DNA from: an uncultured Faecalibacterium sp.
GTDB lineage: Bacteria > Bacillota > Clostridia > Oscillospirales > Ruminococcaceae
Assembly (NCBI GenBank): GCA_934511465.1
Contig: CAKSWG010000021.1
Span: 1-34,071 of the forward strand
Direction of reading: 5' to 3'
DNA: 34,071 nucleotides
Within the stretch, counting starts at the first letter, position 1. Each line of letters starts with the position of its first letter. The translations under genes were made by a program, and so were the position numbers. This document shows, piece after piece, positions 15,600 to 23,868 of this stretch. Under the pieces are notes generated by a model that saw nothing but the letters and a program-made list of their open reading frames with translations, did no database searches and was not told the origin of the DNA.

Positions 15600-16553
15600 T
15601 CACATTGCCGTGCGTGCCGTGCGCACCAGATACTCCATGGCTTCCACCGGGTACTGCCCGGCAGCGGTCTCGCCGGTCAGCATCACGCTGGCCGCGCCGT
15701 CCAGCACAGCGTTGTAGATGTCGCTTACTTCGGCACGGGTGGGCACCGCGCGGGCGCACATGCTGTCCAGCATCTGGGTCACTACCATAAAGGGCACGCC
15801 CGCAGCGCGGCAGGCGGCGGAAAGCTGCTTCTGGCAGCGGGGCAGCTCCCACAGCGGCATGGCGTTGCCAAGGTCGCCGCGGGCGATCACCACCTCATCC
15901 ACAAGATGGAGAAACTCCGGCAGGGCCCGCACGCCGGTCATGTTTTCGATCTTGGCAAAAATACGGATATCCCCGGCATCGGCTGCCTCCAGCGCGCGGC
16001 GCAAAGCCAGAATGTCTGCCTTGCCGCGCACAAAGGGCAGCATCACGCCGGTAACGCCGCACTGCTTTGCAGCTTTCAGGTTTTGCAGATCCTCCGCCGT
16101 CAGAGTAGGCGAGGGCACCGCAAGGCCCGGCGCGGCGATGCTCTTGCGGCTTTGCAGGGTGCCGCCGCGCACCACCGTGCACACAAGGGCGTCCGGCAAA
16201 GCCTGTGTGACCTGCACCAGCAGCCTGCCGTCGTCCAGCAGCAGTGTTTGGCCCGGCTTTGCGGCCTGTACCAGCGCTGCCGGGCAGGGCACACCGCCTG
16301 CACCAAGGCGCAGCGTGCCGCCCTGCGTCAGCGTGAGCGGCGAAGCCAGCGTGCCGATGCGCAGCTCCGGGCCCTGTAGGTCGATCAGCAGCTGCCGGAT
16401 GCCGGCAGCGCGGATCAGGGCCAGCCAGTCGGTGTGCGCCGCCAGCGGCCCATGGGAAAGGTTCATGCGGATGCCGGTCATGCCGGCATCCGCCATGCGG
16501 CGCAAAGTTTCCGGCTGCGCACAGGCCGGGCCGATGGTACCATAAAACTCCAA
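15600..16553 (-). CDS. Pyruvate kinase-like protein lacking the C-terminal domain
   Basis: The 317-aa protein matches the A and B domains of pyruvate kinase: GIRMNLSHG, LIDLQGPELRIG, LLDDGRLLVQV, IFAKIENMTGV (catalytic Lys), VIARGDLGNAMP, VVTQMLDSM, PTRAEVSDIYNAVLDG and MLTGETAAGQYPVEAM. It stops right after this motif, so the C domain (normally over 100 residues, with the allosteric site) is absent. The start is TTG at 16553, with CGGAGG 9 nt upstream. Most normal enzymes are about 470-590 aa. It may be a natural short paralogue or a gene cut at its 3' end by the palindromic element. The catalytic residues I can see are kept. Confidence 0.8.
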   Translation of the reverse strand: MEFYGTIGPACAQPETLRRMADAGMTGIRMNLSHGPLAAHTDWLALIRAAGIRQLLIDLQGPELRIGTLASPLTLTQGGTLRLGAGGVPCPAALVQAAKPGQTLLLDDGRLLVQVTQALPDALVCTVVRGGTLQSRKSIAAPGLAVPSPTLTAEDLQNLKAAKQCGVTGVMLPFVRGKADILALRRALEAADAGDIRIFAKIENMTGVRALPEFLHLVDEVVIARGDLGNAMPLWELPRCQKQLSAACRAAGVPFMVVTQMLDSMCARAVPTRAEVSDIYNAVLDGAASVMLTGETAAGQYPVEAMEYLVRTARTAM

Positions 16554-16598
16554 GATCCTTTTCCTCCGTCCATTTTCGGTGCTGTTTATAATGCATCT

Positions 16599-16627
16599 AT
16601 TGTAACATGAACTGTCCGAGTTGAAAA
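16599..16627 (-). promoter_or_regulatory. Promoter of the pyruvate kinase-like gene
   Basis: On the minus strand, TTTTCA and an extended -10 TGTTACAAT are spaced so that -35 and -10 are 17 bp apart, about 46 bp before the TTG start. Confidence 0.55.
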
Positions 16628-16703
16628 GAGCCGGACGCGGGCAGAATGAGGCGGTTGAAAAAGCGATAGCAGCCTGCAATGGGAAAATCGCGAAAAATCA
16701 AAG

Positions 16704-16750
16704 ACCCGGAACCTTTTTGGAGCCGTTTTGGCCCTGAAAAAGTTCCGGGT
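16704..16750 (-). terminator. Terminator of the FUSC-like gene
   Basis: On the minus strand, ACCCGGAAC and GTTCCGGGT (9 bp, extended by a TTTTT/AAAAA step) enclose a 19-27 nt loop, followed by TCTTTGATTTTT. It lies about 60 bp after the stop of the gene at 16813-17358. Confidence 0.7.
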
Positions 16751-16812
16751 TTCGTACGATATTTTTTTGGAGAGCTGTCTTGCAACAGCGCTTTCGCATT
16801 TTTGGATGTTTT

Positions 16813-17358
16813 TTACCGGCACAGGCCGATGCGCTTTTTAAAGCCCTCCCACAGGGCCACCACACGCTCACGCGGCAAAAAGTAGTTCACCAGCAGGGCA
16901 ATGATCACGCCGATGGCAGTGTCCAGAATGCGGTTCAGCGCGTAACGGACGTAGGTCTCAACGGGTGTGGAGTACAGCACGATGCACAGCACCACACCGC
17001 CCGGCTGCACGCCGCCCGGCCAGAAATACTGGCACAGCAAGATCAGAATGACCGTGGCGATGCCCAGCAGCACCGCCAGCAGCATGCTGTGCCCGCCCTG
17101 CGGGTAAATGTGCAGGTACACCCAGAACACGGCAATGGAAAGCAGACCGCCGATCAGGGTGCCGAACAGGCGGTTGCCGCCGTTTTTGATGGAATCCGGC
17201 ATGTCGGTGCCCATGCCGAAAATGACGCCGATGCAGGCAAAAGCCGGGTTGCGGCCGATCAGGCAGTAGGCCATGGCCACCAGCATGGCTGTGACCGAGG
17301 TCTTGATGTTGCGCCAGCCCACATGCAGGCGGAAATCCGAGCGCGGAAATTCAGGCAT
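16813..17358 (-). CDS. Small FUSC / aromatic acid exporter-like membrane protein
   Basis: The 181-aa protein has four to five hydrophobic segments (TSVTAMLVAMAYCLIG, FACIGVIFGMG, LFGTLIGGLLSIAVFWVYL, MLLAVLLGIATVILILL, GVVLCIVLYS, TAIGVIIALLVNYFL). The N-terminal G-x-R-x-IKT and the R-x-x-GT-x-x-G segment are typical of the aromatic acid exporter (ArAE/FUSC) membrane domain. It lacks the cytosolic domain of longer members. The chosen start is the ATG at 17358, 7 nt after GGAGG; another ATG two codons earlier lies only one base from that site. Substrate unknown. It is monocistronic. Confidence 0.75.
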   Translation of the reverse strand: MPEFPRSDFRLHVGWRNIKTSVTAMLVAMAYCLIGRNPAFACIGVIFGMGTDMPDSIKNGGNRLFGTLIGGLLSIAVFWVYLHIYPQGGHSMLLAVLLGIATVILILLCQYFWPGGVQPGGVVLCIVLYSTPVETYVRYALNRILDTAIGVIIALLVNYFLPRERVVALWEGFKKRIGLCR

Positions 17359-17475
17359 ATCCATTCCTCCCCAAAGCAAAACCAGATGCGTGCTAAGAAT
17401 CTTTGCTTGTATACAATAGCACGAATGAGGGCCCGCTTCAAGAGGAAATGACCGAAAAACGGTAAAAAATGCAAA

Positions 17476-17523
17476 AACAAAGGCACGGCAGCACTCCCGT
17501 ACGGGAAAACTGCCGTGCCTTTT
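17476..17523 (-). terminator. Terminator of the flavin reductase gene
   Basis: AAGGCACGGCAG (17480-17491) pairs with CTGCCGTGCCTT (17510-17521), with an inner CCCGTACGGG hairpin. T-runs follow on the minus strand. It could also work in the other direction. Confidence 0.85.
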
Positions 17524-17571
17524 ATGAAAAAAGAAGAAAGAAAACGCTCAGAGTTTCAGCTCACGCGTGGC

Positions 17572-19575
17572 TCAGATGCCCTCGGTAGCGGCAATGCGGC
17601 CTGCGCGGCGGCCAAAGGTAACGGTACGGCCGCAGGCTGCGCCGGTGGACAGGTTGGGGTAGGTGCCGGAGAAGTATCCGCCGGAGTCGTTGCCCACAAC
17701 ATACAGGCCCGGGATGGGGTCGTTGTTGGTGTCCACTGCGTTCATGTTCTGGTCGATCTGGATGCCGTCCATGGTGCACAGAATGTAGCCGGTGTTCTTT
17801 GCACCGTAGAAGGGAGCAGTGCGGATGGCGCTCATGCGGTGAGCTTCCTTGCCAAAGTCCTCGTCCACGCCCTTGTCGTACAGCTCATTGTAGCGCTCCA
17901 CGGTAGCCTCCAGCTGGTCTGCGGGCAGGCCCAGCTTTTCGGCCAGCTCGGCAATGGTGTCGCACTTGAACACAAAGCCGTCCTCCACCAGACCGGGCAG
18001 CATGTTCTGCTCAATGGCCTGATAGGGGATGTTGGGGTCCGCATTGTTCGGGAACGGGAACATGCGGCTGCATCCATGGGTCTTGAACTCCTGAATATAG
18101 GTTGTCCAATCGGAGTCAAAAATGGTATAATGGCAGTGGTCCTTGTTGAACTCGTCAGCGTGCAGGATGCCCTCGTAGGTGCCGGACTCGTTGAAGAAGC
18201 GCTCGCCCTTGGAGTTCACCTTCAGGAACGGCTGGCTGCCCATCCAGAAGAAGCCGCTCTCGCCGTTCTCGGTCTGGTCACGGCCGGGCACTGCGTCGGG
18301 CTTCAGGGCAGCGCGGTCGAACATCATCATGCTGTGGGTGTCGTCAAACTTTGCGCCCACCCAGATGCAGGCCTTGATGCCATCGCCGGTAGCGCCGGGG
18401 ATGGAACCGTTGCGGCCCACGATGGCCAGATTCTCGGGCTGAAGCGCTTCCATCATGTCGTAGTTCAGGGAGTAGCCGCCGGTGCAGATGATAACGCCCT
18501 TGGAAGCGTTGATGCGCACATACTTGCCGTCCTCGTTCTCGGCGATGACGCCGACCACGCGGTCGTTCTCCTTGACCAGCTCCACCATCGGGGTGTTGTA
18601 CATGAACTCGACGCCCAGACCGGCGGCGTAGTCGGTCAGAACGACTGCACCGTCCAGTACGTTGCCCTTGCCATCGTCAGAACCGGTCCAGCGGGGAGAG
18701 TGGCCGGTGGCAAAGTGGATGTAGCGGTCATCCGGGTCGTCGCCGCCGGCCTCGTGCCACAGCTCAACGCCGCGGTCTGCCAGACGGTCGCCGTACCAGT
18801 CGATGGTCTCGGCGGACTCTTCGCACCACAGGCGCACCAGACGCTGGTCGATGTGGCCGGCTGCGATCTTGGTCATTTCGGTGATGTAATCGAACTTGTC
18901 GATCTTGGTGCCCCATTCCTTCTGGTAACGGCTGTTGATGGCACCCAGATCGTCGCGGATGCCGCCGCTGGTCACCTTGTCGATGACCAGCGTCTTTGCG
19001 CCGTTCTCGGCAGCGCTGCAAGCTGCGAACAGACCACCGGTGCCGCCGCCGACCACCAGAACTTCGGTCTCGAAGGTGTCCACGATATCGCTGTCAGCAA
19101 TGACGGGGGCGGTGCCCAGCCATTTGGGCGTGCCGTCGTCCACGGTCTCGGTGGTCTCTTCGCCCGAAGCCAGACCCATGGCCTGCTCGATGCAGCTTGC
19201 GGCAGCCTTCTTGACGGCCTTGCTGGTGATGGTGGCGCCGGAGACCGAGTCGATCTCGGAGCTCTGGGCTGCCATGAGTGCTTCCTGGAAGTCGGCAGCC
19301 GAATCCACAGCCAGTGCGATGGTCTCCTTGGAGGTATCCACCTTCACCTCGGTGATGGCGCTGTCGCTGAAGGTCATGGTGACGGTCACAGTGCCGGTAC
19401 CGGTCTCGGTAGCGGTGTAGGTGCCGGGGGTGTAGATGCCGGCATTGCCGGAGGCAGCTGCGGGGGTGCTGTCGGCCTTGCCGCTCTTGCAGGCAGCCAG
19501 ACCGGCAGCGGTGACGCCGGACATGGCGGCTGCGGCAGCAACCTTCAGGAAGCCCTGACGAGAGAGTTTTTCCAT
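17572..19575 (-). CDS. Extracytoplasmic flavoprotein reductase (FMN-bind + FAD-binding, fumarate/urocanate reductase type)
   Basis: The 667-aa protein has a signal peptide with a lipobox-like LAAC (about residues 26-29), then an FMN-binding domain (about 45-130) with DSVSGATITSKA, whose SGAT threonine is the site for covalent FMN attachment. A flavocytochrome-c-type FAD domain follows from about 168 (EVLVVGGGTGGLFAACSAAENG) to the end (GLYVVGNDSGGYF...GAACGRTVTFGRRAGRIAA). Such proteins accept electrons outside the membrane and reduce unsaturated carboxylates such as fumarate, urocanate or methacrylate; the acceptor here cannot be read. The ATG has AAGGAG upstream. The divergent MerR gene and the MerR-type promoter suggest induction by a small molecule. 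Confidence 0.88.
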   Translation of the reverse strand: MEKLSRQGFLKVAAAAAMSGVTAAGLAACKSGKADSTPAAASGNAGIYTPGTYTATETGTGTVTVTMTFSDSAITEVKVDTSKETIALAVDSAADFQEALMAAQSSEIDSVSGATITSKAVKKAAASCIEQAMGLASGEETTETVDDGTPKWLGTAPVIADSDIVDTFETEVLVVGGGTGGLFAACSAAENGAKTLVIDKVTSGGIRDDLGAINSRYQKEWGTKIDKFDYITEMTKIAAGHIDQRLVRLWCEESAETIDWYGDRLADRGVELWHEAGGDDPDDRYIHFATGHSPRWTGSDDGKGNVLDGAVVLTDYAAGLGVEFMYNTPMVELVKENDRVVGVIAENEDGKYVRINASKGVIICTGGYSLNYDMMEALQPENLAIVGRNGSIPGATGDGIKACIWVGAKFDDTHSMMMFDRAALKPDAVPGRDQTENGESGFFWMGSQPFLKVNSKGERFFNESGTYEGILHADEFNKDHCHYTIFDSDWTTYIQEFKTHGCSRMFPFPNNADPNIPYQAIEQNMLPGLVEDGFVFKCDTIAELAEKLGLPADQLEATVERYNELYDKGVDEDFGKEAHRMSAIRTAPFYGAKNTGYILCTMDGIQIDQNMNAVDTNNDPIPGLYVVGNDSGGYFSGTYPNLSTGAACGRTVTFGRRAGRIAATEGI

Positions 19576-19652
19576 GTTGTTCTCCTTTTTCTTCTTATCT
19601 TCTTGTCAATGATAAACCTTGCTTCGTCAAAAGTTTAACTTTGCCGTCTTTT

Positions 19653-19683
19653 AGTGTACACCTGCGGCAAACACGCAGGTCAA
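19653..19683 (-). promoter_or_regulatory. MerR-type promoter and operator of the flavin reductase gene
   Basis: On the minus strand, -35 TTGACC (19683-19678) and -10 TACACT (19658-19653) are separated by 19 bp instead of 17. The spacer region holds a perfect dyad, ACCTGC-N9-GCAGGT (19660-19680). A 19-20 bp spacer with a centred dyad is the hallmark of promoters activated by MerR-family proteins, and the MerR gene starts 87 bp away on the other strand. Confidence 0.75.
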
Positions 19684-19724
19684 GAAGAAAATGAAAAATA
19701 TTTATCAAACGATGTTGTATCCAA

Positions 19725-19746
19725 GCAGGCTGGAATCAGAGCCTGC
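19725..19746 (+). other. Hairpin before the merR ribosome binding site
   Basis: GCAGGCT (19725-19731) pairs with AGCCTGC (19740-19746) seven bases upstream of the AAAGGAG. It may modulate translation of the regulator. Confidence 0.45.
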
Positions 19747-19769
19747 CGCCCGAAAGGAGTATTTCTGCC

Positions 19770-20603
19770 ATGTGCGCACGCCACAGAGACCCATCCGCCC
19801 GCAGCTATGCCATCGGTGATTTTGCAAAAAAGGCCGGTGTATCCACGCATTTCCTCAAGTTCTATGAGGAAAAGGGCGTCCTGCACCCCAAGGTGCAGAG
19901 CAACGGCTACCGTCACTACGATATCCGGGATGCCAGCCTTGTGCTGGAATGCCGCCGCATGAAAAACATGGGGTTTTCGGTGCGGGAAATTGAAAAAGGC
20001 ATCAACGACTGCACCCTGCCGGAGGCGGAAGCCATGCTTGCCCATCAGGAAACGGGCCTGCAACAGCAGCTCCACCAACAGCAGATGCACCTTCTGGGCC
20101 TGCAAAACCTGCGGGCAGCCCTCAGGTTGTGTGAGCAGGGCGAGTGGAGCGTGCGCACCGTGCCGGATGTGTGGTTTCTGCCCCACACGCTGAACGGTGA
20201 GTTTTTGCCAGAGGAACGCATCTATGATCAGCTGCCCGACTGGCTGGACTGGATGCCGCTGGTCACATCGGCACAGATCGTGCGGATGACGCCGGAGGGA
20301 AAGCTGGATATCGAGTGGGGGCTTGGCCTCGAGCAGACCGAAGCGGAGCAGATCGGCTTTGTCCCGCAGCAACCGGCACAGCTGCTGCATCACGGACGGG
20401 TGCTGGAGATCTATTACTCTTACCTTGCACCGCGCGGCGGCAACAGCGCTGAGACCCTGTACCGCATGTGCATGGAGCGCGCCCGGAAGCTGAACCTTGT
20501 CCCCGCAGACACCATGTTCCGCAAGGTATTCTGCTACACCTGCAGGGGCGCAGAATGCCGGGTGCACTGTGTGGCGCGGGTACCGGTACACCTGCCCGAA
20601 TAA
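19770..20603 (+). CDS. MerR-family transcriptional regulator with cysteine-rich C-terminus
   Basis: The 277-aa protein starts with a MerR winged helix (SYAIGDFAKKAGVSTHFLKFYEEKGVLHP, residues about 12-40, then NGYRHYDIRDASLVLECRRMKNMGFS). A glutamine-rich coiled coil (GLQQQLHQQQMHLLGLQ) precedes an effector-domain-sized C-terminal part of about 160 residues that I do not recognise. The last 25 residues contain C-x2-C-x4-C-x3-C (FCYTCRGAECRVHC), possibly metal- or redox-sensing. It is divergent from the flavin reductase, whose promoter has the distorted spacing these regulators correct. AAAGGAG precedes the ATG by 10 nt. Confidence 0.88.
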   Translation: MCARHRDPSARSYAIGDFAKKAGVSTHFLKFYEEKGVLHPKVQSNGYRHYDIRDASLVLECRRMKNMGFSVREIEKGINDCTLPEAEAMLAHQETGLQQQLHQQQMHLLGLQNLRAALRLCEQGEWSVRTVPDVWFLPHTLNGEFLPEERIYDQLPDWLDWMPLVTSAQIVRMTPEGKLDIEWGLGLEQTEAEQIGFVPQQPAQLLHHGRVLEIYYSYLAPRGGNSAETLYRMCMERARKLNLVPADTMFRKVFCYTCRGAECRVHCVARVPVHLPE

Positions 20604-20656
20604 CAAAAGAGGCTGTTGCACATCGTTTTAGCCGAAAGTGCAGCAGCCTCTTTTTG
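20604..20656. terminator. Bidirectional terminator between merR and the AGCS symporter
   Basis: CAAAAGAGGCTG-T-TGCAC pairs with GTGCA-GCAGCCTCTTTTTG almost perfectly, with A-rich left and T-rich right flanks, between two convergent genes. Confidence 0.92.
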
Positions 20657-20666
20657 TTGTGGGCAA

Positions 20667-22058
20667 TCAGCCCTCCGATGCAAAAAATTCTTTGGTCAGC
20701 CTGACCACTGTGCCGGAAAGCAGCAGCAACGCGAGCAGGTTCGGAATGCTCATCAGGCCGTTGAAGGTATCGGCGATGCTCCACAAAAGGCCCAGATCCA
20801 CAGTTGCGCCCAGAATGGACACGAAGGAGTACACTACAAAGAAAGGCTTTGCCACCTTATCGCTGCGGCACAGGAACACCAGAAAACGGGAACCGTACAA
20901 TCCCCAGCCGATGATGGTGGAAAAGGCAAAGCAGCACAGCGCCACAGCGGTAAAGATGGACGCCCAGCCGCCGTAGGTGGTGGTAAAGCCGCTGATGGTC
21001 AGCTCAGCACCGGCTGCGGTGCCGTAGTTCACGGTGGTGCCGCTGCACAAAATGACCATGGCAGTGAGGGTGCAGATAACGATGGTATCCGCAAACACCT
21101 CAAAAATGCCGAACATGCCCTGCTTGGCCGGCTTTTTGGTGTCGGCGCAGGCGTGGGCGATGGAGCCGGTGCCAAGGCCGGCTTCGTTGGAGAAGATGCC
21201 GCGGGAAACGCCCTTTTGCATACTGACGAACAGGCTGCCGATGGTGCCGCCGGTGAAGGCGGCGGGGTTGAAGGCACCCGCGATGATGGACTCAAACACA
21301 TAGGGCAGGCGCTCCACGTTCAGCACCATGACGCCCACGGCCAGCACGATGTAGAACAGGGCCATAAAGGGCACCAGCTTTTCGCTGACGCTGCCAATGC
21401 GCTTGATGCCGCCCAGCAGCACCATGGCCACCAGCATGGCCACAAGGATACCCACCACAAGGTTCAGCGTGGAGAGCGCACCGCTGCCCACGATGCCGTA
21501 TTCCAGCAGGGCGGTGTCGATGGCGGCCACGATGGTATTTACCTGCGTGGCGTTTCCGGTGCCAAACACGGTCAGCACGCCGAACAGCGAGTAGAGCACG
21601 GCAAGGAACTGCCAGTTTTTGCCCAGACCGTTTTTAATGTAGTACATGGGGCCGCCCACCCATTCGCCGGTGCTGCTGCGCTCGCGGTAGTGCACGGCCA
21701 GCGTCACTTCGGCAAACTTGGTGCACATGCCAAGCAAAGCCGAGCACCACATCCAGAACACCGCGCCCGGCCCGCCAATGGCAATGGCACCCGCCACACC
21801 GGCGATGTTGCCGGTGCCCACGGTGCCCGCCAGTGCGGTGCACACCGCCTGAAACGGCGTCATGGCACCGTCGGAAGCATCCTTTTTGCGGAACATGCGC
21901 CCGATGGTGGTCTTGATGGCGTAGGGGAATTTGCGGATCTGCAAAAAGCCCGTGCGCACGCTGAGCAGCAGGCCCACGCCGATGATGCACACCATGGCGG
22001 GCACGCCCCAGATAAAGCTGTTGACCGCCTGATTGACGGCCGTGATCGTTTCGATCAT
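20667..22058 (-). CDS. Alanine/glycine:cation symporter (AGCS family)
   Basis: The 463-aa polytopic membrane protein of about 10-11 segments matches AGCS (AlsT/DagA-type) sodium-alanine symporters: FQAVCTALAGTVGTGNIAGVAGAIAIGG near residue 70, FWMWCSALLGMCTKFAEVTLAVHYRE, GGPMYYIKNGLG and GIFSNEAGLGTGSIAHA. Its probable substrate is alanine or glycine with Na+ or H+. The start is ATG at 22058; the longer frame extends into the leader without family sequence. It has its own promoter. Confidence 0.92.
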   Translation of the reverse strand: MIETITAVNQAVNSFIWGVPAMVCIIGVGLLLSVRTGFLQIRKFPYAIKTTIGRMFRKKDASDGAMTPFQAVCTALAGTVGTGNIAGVAGAIAIGGPGAVFWMWCSALLGMCTKFAEVTLAVHYRERSSTGEWVGGPMYYIKNGLGKNWQFLAVLYSLFGVLTVFGTGNATQVNTIVAAIDTALLEYGIVGSGALSTLNLVVGILVAMLVAMVLLGGIKRIGSVSEKLVPFMALFYIVLAVGVMVLNVERLPYVFESIIAGAFNPAAFTGGTIGSLFVSMQKGVSRGIFSNEAGLGTGSIAHACADTKKPAKQGMFGIFEVFADTIVICTLTAMVILCSGTTVNYGTAAGAELTISGFTTTYGGWASIFTAVALCCFAFSTIIGWGLYGSRFLVFLCRSDKVAKPFFVVYSFVSILGATVDLGLLWSIADTFNGLMSIPNLLALLLLSGTVVRLTKEFFASEG

Positions 22059-22124
22059 GATTTTCCCACATCCTCTGCTAAAATACGCCTTTTTCCAGCC
22101 GCAATGCCGGAAAACAAACAATTT

Positions 22125-22153
22125 ATTTTACCGCAGTTTTTACGCGCTGTCAA
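22125..22153 (-). promoter_or_regulatory. Promoter of the AGCS symporter gene
   Basis: On the minus strand, TTGACA (22153-22148) and TAAAAT (22130-22125) are exactly 17 bp apart, about 67 bp before the start codon. Confidence 0.8.
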
Positions 22154-22164
22154 ATAAAATGCAC

Positions 22165-22199
22165 AAAAAAGAGGGGGAGCTTTTGGCAAGCTCTCCCTC
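22165..22199 (-). terminator. Terminator of the suf operon
   Basis: GAGGGGGAGCTT (22171-22182) pairs over 12 bp with AAGCTCTCCCTC. On the minus strand it is followed by TTTTTTG, 18 bp after the sufU stop. Confidence 0.9.
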
Positions 22200-22216
22200 A
22201 ACTGCTTGAAACGATT

Positions 22217-22654
22217 TTATTTTACTTTTCCTTCGCCGTCCAGCGCTTCTTCCAGCGTGTGCCATGCCAGCACCGCGCACTTGACACGGGCAGGCACATG
22301 GGCGATGCCCTGCAAAGCGGCGGCATCTTCCAGATCGTCCAGCTGCTCGGGCGTGATCCTGCCCTTGATCATGTCAAAATACAGGCCGATCAGGCGGCGG
22401 GCATCCTCCACGGTGCGGCCCTTCACAAGGTCGATCATCAGGGAAGCAGATGCCTGCGAGATGGCGCAGCCGCTGCCAATGAAACCGGCATCCTCGATTT
22501 TGCCGTCTTTCACGCGCAGCTGCAAGGTGATGTCGTCGCCGCAGCTGGGGTTCACGCCTTCCAGACTGTGGGTGGCATTTTCCACCGGGTGGCGGTTTTC
22601 TTTGCTGCGGCTGTTCTCGGTGATCACTTGGGTATACAATTCGTTCAGGTTCAT
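22217..22654 (-). CDS. sufU: SufU, sulfur-transfer / Fe-S assembly protein
   Basis: The 145-aa protein matches the zinc-containing SufU of Gram-positive bacteria, which takes persulfide sulfur from SufS and passes it to SufBCD. The three conserved cysteines lie in NPSCGDD, GSGCAISQASAS and RVKCAVLAWHTL. It is the last gene of the minus-strand operon and overlaps sufS by 4 nt. A terminator follows. Confidence 0.94.
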   Translation of the reverse strand: MNLNELYTQVITENSRSKENRHPVENATHSLEGVNPSCGDDITLQLRVKDGKIEDAGFIGSGCAISQASASLMIDLVKGRTVEDARRLIGLYFDMIKGRITPEQLDDLEDAAALQGIAHVPARVKCAVLAWHTLEEALDGEGKVK

Positions 22655-23868
22655 AGGTCCATCACCTTCCGTACATTTTCCAGATTTTCCAGCAGCGCGT
22701 CCACATCCTCTGCCGTGTTGTAGACGGCCACACTGGCGCGGCAGCAGGAACCGATGCCGAGGAAGTCCATCAGCGGCTGTGCGCAGTGATGGCCTGCGCG
22801 CACAGCCACGCCGCCTGCGTCCAGAATGGTGGCTACGTCATGCGGGTGCACATCCTGCACATTAAAGGACACTACGCCAAAGCGGTTTGCGGCGGTGGGG
22901 TCGCCGTAAACGGTGAGCCACGGCATGTTGGCCATGCCTTTGAGCATCCGGACCAGCAGTGCGTGCTCATGCTTCATCATGGCGTCCCAGCCGATGTTCT
23001 GCATATAATCCAGCGCAGCAGCAAAGCCCACTTCGCCGCCCACATTGCGGGTGCCGGCCTCAAACTTGCGGGGGCCTTCCGCCCAAGTTGCACTGTGCTC
23101 GTGCACAGCACCGATCATGTCGCCGCCGCTGAGGAAAGGCGGCATTTTGTCCAGCAGCTCTGCCCGGGCATACAGGGCACCCATGCCCATGGGGGCATAC
23201 AGCTTGTGGGCCGAGCAGGCGGCAAAATCCACATCCAGCTTTTTCACGTCCACCGGCATATGCGGGGCGCTCTGGGCGCAGTCCAGCACCACCACAGCAC
23301 CCACGGCGTGAGCCCGGGCCACAATGGCTTCCACAGGGGCACGCAGGCCCAGCACGTTGGACACCATGCCCACGGCGACGAGCTTTGTCTTGGCGGTGAT
23401 CTTTTGATCCAGCTCTTCCTCGGTCAGGTATCCGGCGGCATTGGGGTACATGTAGACCAGCTTTGCGCCGGTGGCCTGCGCTACCCGCTGCCACGGCACC
23501 AGATCGGAGTGGTGTTCTGCCACCGAGATCACGATCTCATCGCCCGCGTGCAAAAAGTGCAGCCCGTAGCTGTAGGCCACAAGGTTCAGCGCTTCGGTGG
23601 TGTTCTGGGTGAATACGATCTCATCGTCCTGCGCATTGAAAAACTGCGCCACCCGGTGGCGGGCACCCTCGTGGGCGTCGGTGGCGCGCATGGCCAGATC
23701 GTACACGCCGCGGTGGGGGTTAGCATTATCGTGTTTGTAGTAGTTCGTTACGGCGTCCAGCACCTGCGTGGGATGCTGGGTGGTGGCGGCACTGTCCAGA
23801 TAGACGAGCCGATTGCCGTTTTCGTCGGCGGCCAGAATGGGGAAGTCCTTGACCCAAGGGTTATTCAT
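22651..23868 (-). CDS. sufS: Cysteine desulfurase SufS
   Basis: The 405-aa PLP enzyme releases sulfur from cysteine as a persulfide. It shows the N-terminal YLDSAATTQHP, NPHRGVYDLAMRAT, the PLP lysine in CSAHKLYAPMGMGAL, RAGHHCAQPLM and the catalytic cysteine loop GSCCRASVAVYNT near residue 375. Its start overlaps the end of sufD by 8 nt, and sufU overlaps its end by 4 nt. Confidence 0.95.
   Translation of the reverse strand: MNNPWVKDFPILAADENGNRLVYLDSAATTQHPTQVLDAVTNYYKHDNANPHRGVYDLAMRATDAHEGARHRVAQFFNAQDDEIVFTQNTTEALNLVAYSYGLHFLHAGDEIVISVAEHHSDLVPWQRVAQATGAKLVYMYPNAAGYLTEEELDQKITAKTKLVAVGMVSNVLGLRAPVEAIVARAHAVGAVVVLDCAQSAPHMPVDVKKLDVDFAACSAHKLYAPMGMGALYARAELLDKMPPFLSGGDMIGAVHEHSATWAEGPRKFEAGTRNVGGEVGFAAALDYMQNIGWDAMMKHEHALLVRMLKGMANMPWLTVYGDPTAANRFGVVSFNVQDVHPHDVATILDAGGVAVRAGHHCAQPLMDFLGIGSCCRASVAVYNTAEDVDALLENLENVRKVMDL

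Noticed and set aside
17515..19638. 707-aa open frame on the plus strand
   Set aside because: Antisense to the flavin reductase, whose motifs are unambiguous; the Val/Gly/His-rich product is a shadow.
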